A stretch of 64,000 nucleotides of DNA from Saccharopolyspora hirsuta (GCF_008630535.1 NZ_VWPH01000020.1:1-64000), one strand, 5' to 3'; shown: positions 22,527 to 33,137, counted from the first letter of the stretch. Numbers and translations: made by a program. Notes: generated by a model not told the origin, from the letters alone.

Positions 22527-25019
22527 TCAGGCGCGGAGGGTGGCGCCGAGGCGGTCCGCGGCGGACTTGACCGCCGCGTCCCGGGCCTCGGTGGCCTCCT
22601 CCTGCTTGAGGGTGCGGTCCGGGGCCCGGAAGCGGAGGGCCAGGGCGAGGGACTTCTTGCCCTCGCCGAGCTGCTCGCCCTCGTAGACGTCGAACAGGCG
22701 GACGTCCTCCAGCAGGTCCCCGCCGCCCTGGCGGACCGCGTCGATCAGGTCCGCAGCCGCGACACCGGAGTCCACCACCAGCGCGATGTCCATCAGCACC
22801 GGCGGGTAGGCCGAGATCCGCGGGGCCGGGCGGTGGTCCACCAGCGGCAGGGCGTCCAGGTCGAGCTCCATCGCGCAGGTGCGCTTGGGCAGGCCGAGGG
22901 CCTCGACGACCTTCGGGTGCAGCTCACCGGCGTGGCCCACCACGGTCTCGCCGACCTTCAGCTGCGCGCAGCGGCCCGGGTGCCACGGCGCCAGGTCACC
23001 GGCGCTGATCTCCAGCTCCACGCCAGCAGCCGCCGCGACCACGCGGGCGGCCTGGATGGCGTCCGCCCAGCTGGCCTCGCGGCCCTTGCCCCACCAACCG
23101 GCCTGCTCCCGGTGGCCGCACAGCATCACCGCGACGTGCGTCGGCTGCGCGGGCAGCGCCGCTTCCAGGGCGGCGATCTGCTCGTCGGTCGGGCGCTGCG
23201 CGACGCCGACCTCCGGAACCGGCGGCTGGTCCGCGGCGGGCTGCACGACCTGTCCGATGTGGAACAGCGCGAGGTCGCGCTGGCCGCGGGAGACGTTGCG
23301 CTGCATGACCTCGGCCAGGCCGGTCAGCAGCGTCGTGGTCAGCAGCGACCGGTCGCTCTCCAGCGCGTTGAGCACCGACATCGTGCGGCGCCGCTCGTCG
23401 TCCCCGGGCAGGCCGAACGCGTCGAGCATCGCCTTGCCGACGAACGGGAACGGCAGCACCTCGACGTAGCCCTCACCGGCCAGCGCGCGGGACACCGCCC
23501 GCTCGCGGCGCTGCTCACCGGTCAGCCCGCGGCCGGGCGGCGCGGCGGGCAGCACCGACGGGATCGTGTGGTAGCCCTCCAGCCGCAGCACCTCCTCGAC
23601 CAGGTCGTAGGGCTGCGTCAGGTCCGGGCGCCAGGTCGGCGGCGTCGCGGTGACCAGGCCGACGCCCTCGTCGGAGGTGCTGACCTCGATGCGGCAGCCG
23701 ATCTGGCTCAGCCGACGTGCGGTCACCCCGCGCTCGTAGGACACCCCGGCGATCTTGTCCGGCAGCGCCAGCGGCATGGTCACCGGCGCGGGCGGCTTGG
23801 GCTCGCCCACGTCGGTGCGGCCCGGCGCGATGGTGCCGTCGCCGTAGCGGACCAGCAGCTGCGCGGCCAGCTCGACGGCCACCGGCGCGACCGCCGGGTC
23901 CACCTGCCGCTCGAACCGCTTGCCCGCTTCGCTGGGCAGCTTGTGGCGGCGGATGGCCCGGGCGATGCTCGCCGGGTCCCAGTTCGCGCCCTCCAGCAGC
24001 ACGTCGTGGGTGTTGTGGCCGATCTCGGTGGACTCGCCGCCCATCACCCCGGCCAGCGACACCGGACCGGTCTCGTCGCAGATGACGATGTCGTCCGGGT
24101 CCAGCTCGCGGCTCACGCCGTCCAGCGTGGTCAGCTTCTCGCCCGCCTCTGCGCGGCGCACCACCAGGTCACCGGTCACCTTGGTGGCGTCGAACGCGTG
24201 CAGCGGCTGGCCGAGCTCCAGCATCACGTAGTTGGTGACGTCCACCGCCAGCGAGATCGAGCGGATCCCGGCCAGCGCCAGGCGGCGGCGGATCCACCAC
24301 GGGCTCGGCGCGGTCGGGTCGACACCGGTCACGCGGCGCAGCACGAACCGCGAGCACGCGGTCGGGTCGCTCAGCTGCACCCCGCGCGAGGGCCGGTCGT
24401 CCTCCGGGACCGGGCGGGTGCCCGGGTCGCCGAACGGCACGTCCAGCGCGTTGGACAGCTCGCGGGCCAGGCCGCGCACCGAGAAGCAGTAGCCGCGGTC
24501 CGGGGTGATGGCCAGCTCGATGATCGAGTCGTCCAGCCCGACCAGCCCGACCGCGTCGTCGCCCGGGTCGGCCGAACCGGGCGGCAGCACCAGGATGCCG
24601 TCGGAGTCCTCGCCGATGCCCAGCTCGGTGGTCGAGCAGATCATGCCCTCGCTGAGCTTGCCGTAGGTCTTGCGCGCGGTGATCTCGAAGTCACCGGGCA
24701 GCACGGCGCCGGGCAGCGCGACCACCACGAGGTCGCCCTCCTGGAAGTTGCGGGCCCCGCAGATGATGCCCTGCACCTGCTGCTCGCCGGCCTCGTTCTG
24801 GCCGACCTCGACCTGGCAGTACCGGATGGGCTTCTTGAACTCGGTGAGCTCTTCGATCTCGGCGACGCGGCCGACCACGAGCGGCCCCCGCACCTGCGTC
24901 AGGTGGGTGACCTCCTCGACCTCCAACCCGATCCGGATGAACGCTTCGGCCAGCGTCTCCGCGGTCGTCTCCTCGGGCAGCTCAAGGTGCTCGGCCAACC
25001 AGGAAACCGGAATCCGCAC
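22527..25019 (-). CDS. pheT: Phenylalanyl-tRNA synthetase beta subunit
   Basis: An 830-aa subunit that pairs with PheS to charge tRNA-Phe. An N-terminal tRNA-binding (EMAP-like) domain covers about 40-160. B3/B4 editing and B5 domains follow (GQPLHAFDATK near 270; the B5 region around 405-490). The C-terminal FDX-ACB anticodon-binding domain starts near 735 (RISAYPPVLMDIALVVD). Length is normal. Unusually, 245 nt separate it from pheS. Confidence 0.97.
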   Translation of the reverse strand: MRIPVSWLAEHLELPEETTAETLAEAFIRIGLEVEEVTHLTQVRGPLVVGRVAEIEELTEFKKPIRYCQVEVGQNEAGEQQVQGIICGARNFQEGDLVVVALPGAVLPGDFEITARKTYGKLSEGMICSTTELGIGEDSDGILVLPPGSADPGDDAVGLVGLDDSIIELAITPDRGYCFSVRGLARELSNALDVPFGDPGTRPVPEDDRPSRGVQLSDPTACSRFVLRRVTGVDPTAPSPWWIRRRLALAGIRSISLAVDVTNYVMLELGQPLHAFDATKVTGDLVVRRAEAGEKLTTLDGVSRELDPDDIVICDETGPVSLAGVMGGESTEIGHNTHDVLLEGANWDPASIARAIRRHKLPSEAGKRFERQVDPAVAPVAVELAAQLLVRYGDGTIAPGRTDVGEPKPPAPVTMPLALPDKIAGVSYERGVTARRLSQIGCRIEVSTSDEGVGLVTATPPTWRPDLTQPYDLVEEVLRLEGYHTIPSVLPAAPPGRGLTGEQRRERAVSRALAGEGYVEVLPFPFVGKAMLDAFGLPGDDERRRTMSVLNALESDRSLLTTTLLTGLAEVMQRNVSRGQRDLALFHIGQVVQPAADQPPVPEVGVAQRPTDEQIAALEAALPAQPTHVAVMLCGHREQAGWWGKGREASWADAIQAARVVAAAAGVELEISAGDLAPWHPGRCAQLKVGETVVGHAGELHPKVVEALGLPKRTCAMELDLDALPLVDHRPAPRISAYPPVLMDIALVVDSGVAAADLIDAVRQGGGDLLEDVRLFDVYEGEQLGEGKKSLALALRFRAPDRTLKQEEATEARDAAVKSAADRLGATLRA

Positions 25020-25082
25020 TTGGTCAGGCCTTTCTCTCGTTCAGGTGGGTCATGTCGGTGGGTGTCAGATCGTGCGTCTTTG

Positions 25083-25222
25083 AAGCGGCGAAGCCGCTTA
25101 GCCCACCCTGGCAACTTGCACCGCCGCGGGTTCTCAGAGGCTTCCTGGCGAGGACAGCCCTTCCGCCGTGTATTGGGCATACATAAGGAAGGGCTCCCGC
25201 AGTCCAGGGAGCCTCTGAGGTT
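25083..25222. repeat. Large hairpin element between pheS and pheT (possible interspersed repeat)
   Basis: The outer arms 25133-25148 and 25204-25219 are reverse complements at 15 of 16 positions (CTCAGAGGCTTCCTGG on the left). An inner perfect stem pairs AGCCCTTCC (25156-25164) with GGAAGGGCT (25187-25195), and a small GTGTAT/ATACAT stem tops it. A separate hairpin AAGCGGC-GAA-GCCGCTT lies at 25083-25099. The element is non-coding and looks like a MITE or intergenic palindromic repeat. It may also attenuate or stabilise the pheS-pheT transcript. Confidence 0.6.
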
Positions 25223-25264
25223 CCGCTACCGGCACCGCTACGCAAATCGACCATCGGCAGACCT

Positions 25265-26422
<1,158 letters not shown>

Positions 26423-26485
26423 CTAGCCCCTAGAGTCTATGCGACGGCCCCAACCCGATTTCGCGGAGATCCGCTCCCCCGGGCG

Positions 26486-27337
26486 TCAGGCGCGGTGCTG
26501 GGCGCGGGCCGAGGCGTAGAGGCAGACCGCGGCGGCGGTGGCCAGGTTGAGGCTCTCCGCCCGGCCGTACAGCGGGACGCGCAGCGTCGCGTCCAGCTGC
26601 GATTTCACCTCATCGGGCAGTCCGTGGGCCTCGCTGCCGAACACCCAGGCGGTGGGCGCGTCCAGCTCCCCGGCGCGGTCCGCGGTGTCGAGGTCGCCGG
26701 TGGCGTAGCCGTCGGCGCCGACCAGCCGGAGACCGGCCGCGCGGCAGGCGGCGAGCACCGCGCTCACGTCGCGGTCGCGGGCCACCGGGAGGTGGAAGAG
26801 GCTGCCGGTGGAGGCGCGCACGGCCTTGCCGTTGTAGGCGTCGACGGTGTCCCCGGCGAACAGGACCGTCCCGGCACCCGCCGCGTCGGCGACCCGCACC
26901 ACGGTCCCGGCGTTGCCCGGGTCGGCCACGCCGACCAGCACCGCGACCAGCGCCGGGCGCTCGGCGAGCGCGGCGTCCAGCTCCACGGCGGGCAGATCGC
27001 ACACCGCCACCAGGCCCTGCGGGGTGACCGTCTCCGACAGCGACGCCGCGGCCTTCTCGGTGACCGGGTGCACCGGCACCCCGGCGGCGCGGGCGCGGTC
27101 CAGGTGCTCCGCGTGGCGGGCGTGCTCGGTGGCGAACAGCTCGCGCACCCGCAGCGATCCGGCGGCGTGCGCGGTCAGCGCCTCACCCACCGCCTGGGCG
27201 CCTTCGGCCAGGAAGGCCCCGGCCTTCTCCCGGCCGGCGCGGCGGGTGAGCTTGCGAGCGACCGCGACCCGGGACGATCGCTCCGTGAGCGGAGCCGTCC
27301 CGGGTCGCGGTGCAGCAGAGGTGCCGTCGGCGATCAG
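26486..27337 (-). CDS. tsnR: TrmH/SpoU-family rRNA methyltransferase (TsnR-like), non-canonical start
   Basis: A SPOUT 2'-O-methyltransferase of about 283 aa. The three signature motifs are present: [25 protein letters not shown] and [21 protein letters not shown]. It follows rplT as in mycobacteria. In this frame there is no ATG, GTG or TTG between the rplT region and the conserved start ([14 protein letters not shown]). The best candidate is CTG at 27337, placed 6 nt after GGAGAG and overlapping the rplT stop as CTGA. Otherwise it must begin inside rplT. Confidence 0.85.
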   Translation of the reverse strand: MIADGTSAAPRPGTAPLTERSSRVAVARKLTRRAGREKAGAFLAEGAQAVGEALTAHAAGSLRVRELFATEHARHAEHLDRARAAGVPVHPVTEKAAASLSETVTPQGLVAVCDLPAVELDAALAERPALVAVLVGVADPGNAGTVVRVADAAGAGTVLFAGDTVDAYNGKAVRASTGSLFHLPVARDRDVSAVLAACRAAGLRLVGADGYATGDLDTADRAGELDAPTAWVFGSEAHGLPDEVKSQLDATLRVPLYGRAESLNLATAAAVCLYASARAQHRA

Positions 27338-27702
27338 GCCGCACTCTCCGGCAGGTTCTTGCGGGCGACCTCGACCAGCGCCTCGAACGCGGTCGGGTCG
27401 TTCACCGCGAGCTCGGCCAGGATCTTGCGGTCGACCTCGACCTCGGCGGCCTTCAGGCCCTGCACGAACTTGTTGTAGCTCAGGCCGTGCTGCCGGGTCG
27501 CGGCGTTGATGCGGGTGATCCACAGCTTCCGGAAGTCACCCTTGCGGGCGCGCCGGTCGCGGTAGGAGTAGGTCATCGAGTGGAGCATCTGCTCCTTGGC
27601 CTTGCGGTACAGCCGGGAGCGCTGACCGCGGTAGCCGCGGGCCGACTCGAGAATGGTGCGGCGCTTCTTCTGGGCGTTGACTGCCCGCTTGACGCGTGCC
27701 AC
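27334..27702 (-). CDS. rplT: 50S ribosomal protein L20
   Basis: A 122-aa primary rRNA-binding protein of the large subunit. [19 protein letters not shown] and the [17 protein letters not shown] block are unmistakable. GTG start at 27702. It follows rpmI by 104 nt, in the usual infC-rpmI-rplT order. In many bacteria L20 represses this operon; no clear binding site could be identified here. Confidence 0.98.
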   Translation of the reverse strand: MARVKRAVNAQKKRRTILESARGYRGQRSRLYRKAKEQMLHSMTYSYRDRRARKGDFRKLWITRINAATRQHGLSYNKFVQGLKAAEVEVDRKILAELAVNDPTAFEALVEVARKNLPESAA

Positions 27703-27806
27703 GGGGTCCGTCCTGTTATCTCATCGGGGGCGGGATGACCGCCCGTGCGGGTGGCTGGATGTCTTGCTGACCTGCTGCTGCCCCGGTGGGGGCGGCGGTG
27801 CGGTCC

Positions 27807-28001
27807 TCAGCGACCCAGCAGCTTGTTGATGCGCTTGACGTCGGCCTTGGCCACCTCTTCGGTGCCCTCCAGGCGGCGGGTGACACGGCTGGACTTCTTC
27901 TCCAGGATGTGCCGGCGACCGGCCTGCTCGCGCCGCAGCTTGCCCGAACCGGTCACCCTGAAGCGCTTCGAGGTGCCCTTGTGGGTCTTGTTCTTCGGCA
28001 T
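27807..28001 (-). CDS. rpmI: 50S ribosomal protein L35
   Basis: A 64-aa basic protein ([20 protein letters not shown] ... INKLLGR). GAGGACGAGAAC precedes the ATG at 28001. It sits between infC and rplT as usual. Confidence 0.98.
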   Translation of the reverse strand: MPKNKTHKGTSKRFRVTGSGKLRREQAGRRHILEKKSSRVTRRLEGTEEVAKADVKRINKLLGR

Positions 28002-28089
28002 GTTCTCGTCCTCGTTTCGTACTGATGCCGGGCGGGGGCGCGGTCCGCGTCCCGGCCCGGCGTCACAATCACGAGCCCTGACGTGCGCC

Positions 28090-28632
28090 TTACGACGCGT
28101 TCGCCTTGGACTTGGTCTTGTTCGTCTTGTGCGGCGCAAGAACCATGATCATGTTCCGACCGTCCTGCTTCGGGTTCGCCTCGATGAACCCGAGGTCGGA
28201 GACGTCATCGGCCAGTCGCTGCAGCAGGCGGAAACCCAGCTCGGGACGCGATTGCTCACGACCGCGGAACATGATCGTCACCTTGACCTTGTGACCCTGG
28301 TTGAGGAAGCGGGACACGTGGCCCTTCTTCGTCTCGTAGTCGTGCGGGTCGATCTTCGGCCGGAGCTTCTGCTCCTTGATGACGGTCTGCTGCTGGTTGC
28401 GACGCGACTCGCGAGCCTTCTGCGCGCTCTCGTACTTGAACTTGCCGTAGTCCATGAGCTTGCAGACCGGCGGGCGCGCCTGCGGGGCGACCTCGACAAG
28501 GTCCAGATCCGCTTCCTGGGCCAGCCGGAGCGCGTCCTCGATGCGGACGATTCCGACCTGCTCCCCGTTCGGTCCGACCAGGCGGACCTCCGGTACCCGG
28601 ATGCGGTCGTTGATGCGCGTCTCGGAGCTGAT
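28090..28632 (-). CDS. infC: Translation initiation factor IF-3, AUC start codon
   Basis: A 180-aa IF-3. The N-terminal domain ([20 protein letters not shown] ...) and C-terminal domain ([43 protein letters not shown]) are complete. The true N-terminus requires initiation at ATC (28632-28630), 4 nt after a strong GAGGAGG. No ATG, GTG or TTG is available there. Non-AUG starts on infC are the classical basis of IF-3 autoregulation, since IF-3 discriminates against them. A leader hairpin lies upstream at 28700-28734. Confidence 0.96.
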   Translation of the reverse strand: MSSETRINDRIRVPEVRLVGPNGEQVGIVRIEDALRLAQEADLDLVEVAPQARPPVCKLMDYGKFKYESAQKARESRRNQQQTVIKEQKLRPKIDPHDYETKKGHVSRFLNQGHKVKVTIMFRGREQSRPELGFRLLQRLADDVSDLGFIEANPKQDGRNMIMVLAPHKTNKTKSKANAS

Positions 28633-28699
28633 GGGCCCTCCTCAGTTCGATGGCTGTTCTTCTGCACCGCGGCGCGTAGAGCTCACCCCGGAATGCGAA

Positions 28700-28734
28700 G
28701 ATCCCGTCGCTCCGCTCGCGCGGACCGCGGGATC
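28700..28734 (-). promoter_or_regulatory. Hairpin in the infC leader
   Basis: GATCCCG (28700-28706) pairs with CGGGATC (28728-28734), and an inner TCCG/CGGA pair lies at 28711-28724. It is about 70 nt upstream of the infC start in the leader. It could be an attenuator or a regulatory protein site. No named leader family is recognised. Confidence 0.4.
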
Positions 28735-28908
28735 CTGACTCCAACCGATCGAACCGGTACACGCAATACCGTTTCGCACCACCGGCGGCGCTGGACCGCC
28801 GGCAGGACCGGACCCGGAAGCCTGTGGCGGCTACTCGGGTGGGAGCGGGACTCCACTTTGCCGCCCCCGCCTGCGCGGGAGCTGGTCGTGCGTGTCAGGG
28901 TAGCAGGC

Positions 28909-29307
28909 GTGACCGAACCGCACCCAACACCCCTGACCAGTGCCGATCTGGCCGGTGAGCCAGCACACGACGCGGACGTTCTGGACAACGTCCGCGACCT
29001 CGCCGATGTTCCCAGCGTCGAGGTGATCAGCCGCGCGGCGGTCATGCTGATGTCCGCCGCCGCGGAGAAGCTCGGCCTGGCCGCCGAGGACCCGGACACC
29101 GCCGCCGAGCGCGACCTGGACGAGGCGCGCCGCCTGATCACCGCCCTGGCCGGGCTGGTGACGGCGTCGGTGGAGTACCTCGGGGCGCACGCGGGCCCGA
29201 TCCGCGACGGGCTGCAGACGCTGCAGCGCGCCTTCCGCGAGGCCTCGGCCATCCCGGACGCCCCCGGCCAGGGGCCCGGCGAGAAGTACACCGGCCCGGT
29301 CTACTGA
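28909..29307 (+). CDS. DUF1844 protein
   Basis: A 132-aa protein. The core VPSVEVISRAAVMLMSAAAEKLGL (in two parts) and DLDEARRLITALAGLV are typical of DUF1844, a small family whose gene lies beside infC in many actinobacteria. It is predicted cytoplasmic and helical, function unknown. The GTG at 28909 is the likely start, though its ribosome site is weak. It is divergent from infC and followed by a strong hairpin. Confidence 0.8.
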   Translation: MTEPHPTPLTSADLAGEPAHDADVLDNVRDLADVPSVEVISRAAVMLMSAAAEKLGLAAEDPDTAAERDLDEARRLITALAGLVTASVEYLGAHAGPIRDGLQTLQRAFREASAIPDAPGQGPGEKYTGPVY

Positions 29308-29315
29308 CGTTCCGC

Positions 29316-29343
29316 GCGCAGCCGCGCCCGCGCGCGGCTGCGC
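29316..29343 (+). terminator. Terminator after the DUF1844 gene
   Basis: GCGCAGCCGCGC (29316-29327) pairs perfectly with GCGCGGCTGCGC (29332-29343) across a 4-nt loop, starting 9 nt after the stop codon. No U-tract. Confidence 0.65.
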
Positions 29344-29464
29344 CTCTCCACCTGACGGCGCGATGACGCCCCCGGAGACGCCGAGCACGCTCCGTGCCGG
29401 AACGACTCCGCTCCGAATCCCGTGATCAGCGCGATGGCACACCGCGCAACGGCGACCTCCCGAA

Positions 29465-29481
29465 ATTGCGCCACGCGCAAT
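29465..29481. promoter_or_regulatory. Palindrome ATTGCGC-CAC-GCGCAAT upstream of the M20 gene
   Basis: A perfect 7-bp inverted repeat with a 3-bp centre, about 110 bp upstream of the M20 start. It contains TTGC-N7-GCAA, the same layout found at 34522-34536 in the IclR/D-amino-acid promoter, so it may be a site for the IclR protein at 33685-34449. Possible promoter elements TTGACC and CATAGC follow near 29542-29569. Confidence 0.45.
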
Positions 29482-29592
29482 GCAATGTGGACGGTTTATA
29501 TCGAAAACCCTTGTGCCGCCGGAAGATGTTGACCGTCGATCGACCGGTGACATAGCTTCCGCGCTGATTCTCAGCCAGCGGAGGGTGGGCGC

Positions 29593-30723
29593 ATGGTCGA
29601 TCCGGTCGAACTCATCGCGAACTTGGTTCGCATTCCCAGCATCAACCCGCGCGACCGCGCCGAACCGGCGGAGACCGCCCTGGCCGAGCACATCGCCGGG
29701 TGGGCGACCGCGCGCGGGATGCGGGCCCGCACCGAGGAGGTGCTCGACGGGCGCCGGAACGTCCTCGTCGAGCTGCCCGGCGACGACGAGCGCCCGCTGC
29801 TGCTGGAATCGCACCTGGACACCGTGGAGACCGACGGGATGACCATCGCCCCGTTCGCGCCGGAGGTCCGCGGCGGCCGGTTGTACGGGCGGGGCTCGTG
29901 CGACGCGAAGGCGTCGCTGGCGGTGTTCCTGACCGCGATGGCGCGCCTGGCCGAGCGCGGCCCGCGCCCGCGGACCGTCGTGCTCGCCGGCGTCGTCGAC
30001 GAGGAGCACCTGTACCGCGGGGTGACCGCGCTGCGCCGCAGCGACCTGCCCACCCCGGCCGGGGCGATCGTCGGCGAGCCGACCGAGCTGCGGATGGTCG
30101 TGGCGCACAAGGGCTGCATGCGCTGCCGCATCGAGGCGCGCGGCGACGCCGGGCACAGCTCGCAGCCGTGGGGCCGGACCAACGCCATCGAGGTCGCAGC
30201 CGAGGTGGTGCGCCACCTCCAGCAGGAGCACGCACCGCGGCTGGACGCGCTGGCCCGGCCGCTGGTCGGCCCGCCATCGCTGGCGGTGACCATGATCGAG
30301 GGCGGGCAGGGGCCGAACGTGCTGCCGGACAGCTGCGTGGTGACCGTCGACCGGCGCACCGTCGGCGGCGAGGACCCGCACGCGGTCTGGGCGCAGCTGC
30401 GCGGTGAGCTGGAGGCGCGCTGGCCGGTCCTGGTGCACGAGCCGCACATCGTCGACTACTCGCTGGAGACCGACCCGGCCGATCCGTTCGCGCGGAGCGT
30501 GGCCGCGAGCCTGCGGGCGTCCGGGCTGGACGCCGATCCGCTCGGCGTCGGCTACGGCACCGACGCCAGCAAGATCGCCCTGGACGGGGTGCCCGCCGTG
30601 GTGTTCGGGCCCGGCTCGATCGCGAACGCGCACACCGCCGACGAGTCCGTCCCGCTCGACGAGGTCCGCACCGCGGTCGACGTCGTCGAGCGCGTCCTGC
30701 GCACCGGAGGTGTCCCCGCATGA
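29593..30723 (+). CDS. M20-family metallo-deacylase (ArgE/DapE/acylase type)
   Basis: A 376-aa hydrolase. Metal and catalytic residues are in ESHLDTVE (near 75-82), GRGSCDAKASL (near 99-109) and VDEEHLYRG, where the second Glu pair is expected. The dimerisation domain follows near 175-285. Family members remove acyl groups from amino acids or small peptides. The exact substrate is open: acetylornithine deacetylase, succinyl-diaminopimelate desuccinylase or a general N-acyl-amino-acid acylase all fit. GGAGGG precedes the ATG. Its stop overlaps the start of an MFS carrier (ATGA), so the carrier probably brings in its substrate. Confidence 0.85.
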   Translation: MVDPVELIANLVRIPSINPRDRAEPAETALAEHIAGWATARGMRARTEEVLDGRRNVLVELPGDDERPLLLESHLDTVETDGMTIAPFAPEVRGGRLYGRGSCDAKASLAVFLTAMARLAERGPRPRTVVLAGVVDEEHLYRGVTALRRSDLPTPAGAIVGEPTELRMVVAHKGCMRCRIEARGDAGHSSQPWGRTNAIEVAAEVVRHLQQEHAPRLDALARPLVGPPSLAVTMIEGGQGPNVLPDSCVVTVDRRTVGGEDPHAVWAQLRGELEARWPVLVHEPHIVDYSLETDPADPFARSVAASLRASGLDADPLGVGYGTDASKIALDGVPAVVFGPGSIANAHTADESVPLDEVRTAVDVVERVLRTGGVPA

Positions 30724-31997
30724 CGATCGCGCAGACCGCCACCGCCACCCGGCGCCGGTTCGGGGTGCTCGCCGCCGACTTCGCGGTGCTGGGCCTGAAC
30801 TACGCCGACCGCGCCGCGTTCGGCATCGCCGGGCCGCTGATCATCGCCGAGTTCGGCTTCTCCAACGCCGCCTTCGGCTGGCTGGCCAGCATCTTCGCCC
30901 TGGCCTACTCGCCGTTCGGGTTCATCGGCGGCTGGCTGGCCGACCGGTTCGGCCCGCGCAACGTGATGGGCTGGGCGGTGATCGCCTGGTCGGCGTTCAC
31001 CGCGCTGACCGCCGCCGGGATCGGGTTCGTCAGCCTGCTGATCATCCGGTTCCTGTTCGGCGCCGGGGAGGGCCCGCAGGCCACGGTCACCGCGAAGCTG
31101 ATGCACAACTGGTTCCCGAAGCGGGAGCTGGGCACCGCGCTGGGCATCGCCAACGCCGCCACCCCGCTGGGCGGCGCGGTCGCCACCCCGGTGGTGGTCG
31201 GCATCATGCACGCCACCCAGGGCAACTGGCGGTTGCCGTTCCTGATCTTCGGCGCGCTGGGCGTGCTGGCCGCGATCGGCTGGTTCTGGGTCGTGCGGGA
31301 CACCCCGGAGCAGCACCCGAAGGTCAACGACGCCGAGGTCCGGGTCATCCGGCAGGACCAGGCCGAGGCGACCGAGGCGGCGCAGCAGGACGCGCCCGGG
31401 TTCTGGAGCTGCGTGGCCAAGCCCGCGGTGTGGGCGACCGCGATCGCCTACTTCGGCTATGCCTGGATCCTCTGGACGTTCGTGTCCTGGTTCCCGAGCT
31501 ACCTGGTGCAGGAGCGCGGCATCGACCTGGACGGGCTGGCGATCTCCGGGGCCATCCCGTGGGTCGGCGGGTGCATCGGGCTGATCGCCGGTGGTGCGCT
31601 CACCGACTGGCTGGTGCGCCGGATCGGCGACCCCGAGGCGCCGCGCCGCTGGCTGGTGATCGCCTGCCTGGCCGCGACCGCCGTGCTGTTCGCGCTGGTG
31701 TCGATGGTGACCAGCACCTTCGCCGCGGTCGCGGTGATGACCGTCGTGGTGTTCCTGCTGTACCTGACGGGTGCGCAGTACTGGATCATCGTCGGGGAGG
31801 CGGTGCCCGCCGCGCGCTACGGCGCGGTCTCCGGGGCGGTGCAGATGTTCGCCACCTCGGCGTCGATCTTCGCGCCGCTGGTCACCGGCTACCTGGCCGA
31901 CTCGTCCTGGGGTTGGAGCGGGGTGTTCGTGGTCGCCGGTGCGATCACCATCATCGGTCCGGTCCTGCTGCTGTTCGCCGGTCGGCGCCGGGCGTGA
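30720..31997 (+). CDS. MFS transporter (anion:cation symporter type)
   Basis: A 425-aa permease with about 12 membrane segments. The N-terminal FAVLGLNYADRAAFGIAGPL and the GGWLADRFGPRNVMGWAVIA loop (near 64-83) are typical of the hexuronate/organic-anion (ACS) branch. A charged central loop (HPKVNDAEVRVIRQDQAEA) separates the halves. Translation is coupled to the M20 deacylase. Likely substrate: an acylated amino acid or related organic anion (inference from context). Confidence 0.85.
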   Translation: MTIAQTATATRRRFGVLAADFAVLGLNYADRAAFGIAGPLIIAEFGFSNAAFGWLASIFALAYSPFGFIGGWLADRFGPRNVMGWAVIAWSAFTALTAAGIGFVSLLIIRFLFGAGEGPQATVTAKLMHNWFPKRELGTALGIANAATPLGGAVATPVVVGIMHATQGNWRLPFLIFGALGVLAAIGWFWVVRDTPEQHPKVNDAEVRVIRQDQAEATEAAQQDAPGFWSCVAKPAVWATAIAYFGYAWILWTFVSWFPSYLVQERGIDLDGLAISGAIPWVGGCIGLIAGGALTDWLVRRIGDPEAPRRWLVIACLAATAVLFALVSMVTSTFAAVAVMTVVVFLLYLTGAQYWIIVGEAVPAARYGAVSGAVQMFATSASIFAPLVTGYLADSSWGWSGVFVVAGAITIIGPVLLLFAGRRRA

Positions 31998-32042
31998 TCG
32001 GCGCGCGGGAGCGGGTCGGGGCCCGCTTCCGCGTCGGCGGTG

Positions 32043-33137
32043 TCACGGGTTGACGGCGAGGAAGAGGAACGCCGCCAGCAGCGCCAGGTGCACCGCGCCC
32101 TGCATGCGGGTGGCGCGGCCGGGGACCACCGTGAGCACGCTGACCACGATGGTCAGCGCGAACAGGACGATCTGGGTGGCGCCCAGGCCCAGGTGCAGCT
32201 CGCCCTTCAGCCAGATCGAGGCGACCGCGATCGCCGGGATGGTCAGGCCGATGCTGGCGATCGCCGAGCCGTAGGCCAGGTTGAGGCTGATCTGCATCCG
32301 CTGCCGGACCGAGGCGCGCACCGCGGCGATGGTCTCGGGCAGCAGGACCAGCATCGCGATCACCACGCCGACGAAGGAGTTCGGGAAGCCGACCGCGGCG
32401 ACGGCGGCCTCGATCGCCGGGGACTCCACCTTCGCCAGGCCGACCACCGCGACCAGCGCGACCAGCAGCAGGACCAGGCTCGCGGCGGTCTGCTTGCCGG
32501 TCGGCGGCTCGGCGTGGTCGTCCTCGGGCGCGACGGTGCCCTTGTCGGTCACCGGCAGGAAGAAGTCGCGGTGCCGCACGGTCTGGGTGAACACGAACAG
32601 CGCGTAGAGCACGACCGAGGCCAGCGCGGCGAACACCAGCTGCTGCGGCGAGTAGGCCGGTCCCGGCACGCTGGTGGTGAAGGCCGGGAACACCAGGGTC
32701 AGCGCGCCCAGCGTCGCCACCGTCGCCAGCGCCGCGCCGGCGCCCTCGGCGTTGAAGTTCGTCAGGCCGTAGCGCAGCGCACCCACCAGCAGCGCCAGCC
32801 CGGCGATGCCGTTGGTGGTGATCATGATCGCCGCGAAGATGGTGTCGCGCGCCAGCGTCGCGGCGTCGTCCCCGCCGGAGATCATCAGGGTGACGATCAG
32901 CGCGACCTCGATCACCGTGACCGCCACCGCGAGCACCAGCGAGCCGAACGGCTCCCCCACCTTGTGCGCGACGACCTCCGCGTGGTGCACCGCGGTCAGC
33001 ACCGCACCGGCCAGCAGCACGGCGACCACGAGCACCATGCCCAGGCCCAAGCCCTTCTGCGGCCAGGCCACGGCCAGCGCGAACATGGCCAGCACCGGCA
33101 CCAGGACGTTCCAGGACAGCAACGATCGCAGCGACAT
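32043..33137 (-). CDS. chaA: Ca2+/H+ (or Na+/H+) antiporter, ChaA/CAX family
   Basis: A 364-aa membrane protein with about 11 segments. The two CaCA repeats are visible: GEPFGSLVLAVAVTVIEVAL (near 61-80) and GFPNSFVGVVIAMLVLLPE (near 245-263). Each carries the acidic residue needed for ion exchange. A hydrophilic loop (VTDKGTVAPEDDHAEPP) lies between the halves. It exports Ca2+ or Na+ in exchange for protons. It stands alone, separated from ridA by a strong terminator, and has no clear ribosome site. Confidence 0.88.
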   Translation of the reverse strand: MSLRSLLSWNVLVPVLAMFALAVAWPQKGLGLGMVLVVAVLLAGAVLTAVHHAEVVAHKVGEPFGSLVLAVAVTVIEVALIVTLMISGGDDAATLARDTIFAAIMITTNGIAGLALLVGALRYGLTNFNAEGAGAALATVATLGALTLVFPAFTTSVPGPAYSPQQLVFAALASVVLYALFVFTQTVRHRDFFLPVTDKGTVAPEDDHAEPPTGKQTAASLVLLLVALVAVVGLAKVESPAIEAAVAAVGFPNSFVGVVIAMLVLLPETIAAVRASVRQRMQISLNLAYGSAIASIGLTIPAIAVASIWLKGELHLGLGATQIVLFALTIVVSVLTVVPGRATRMQGAVHLALLAAFLFLAVNP

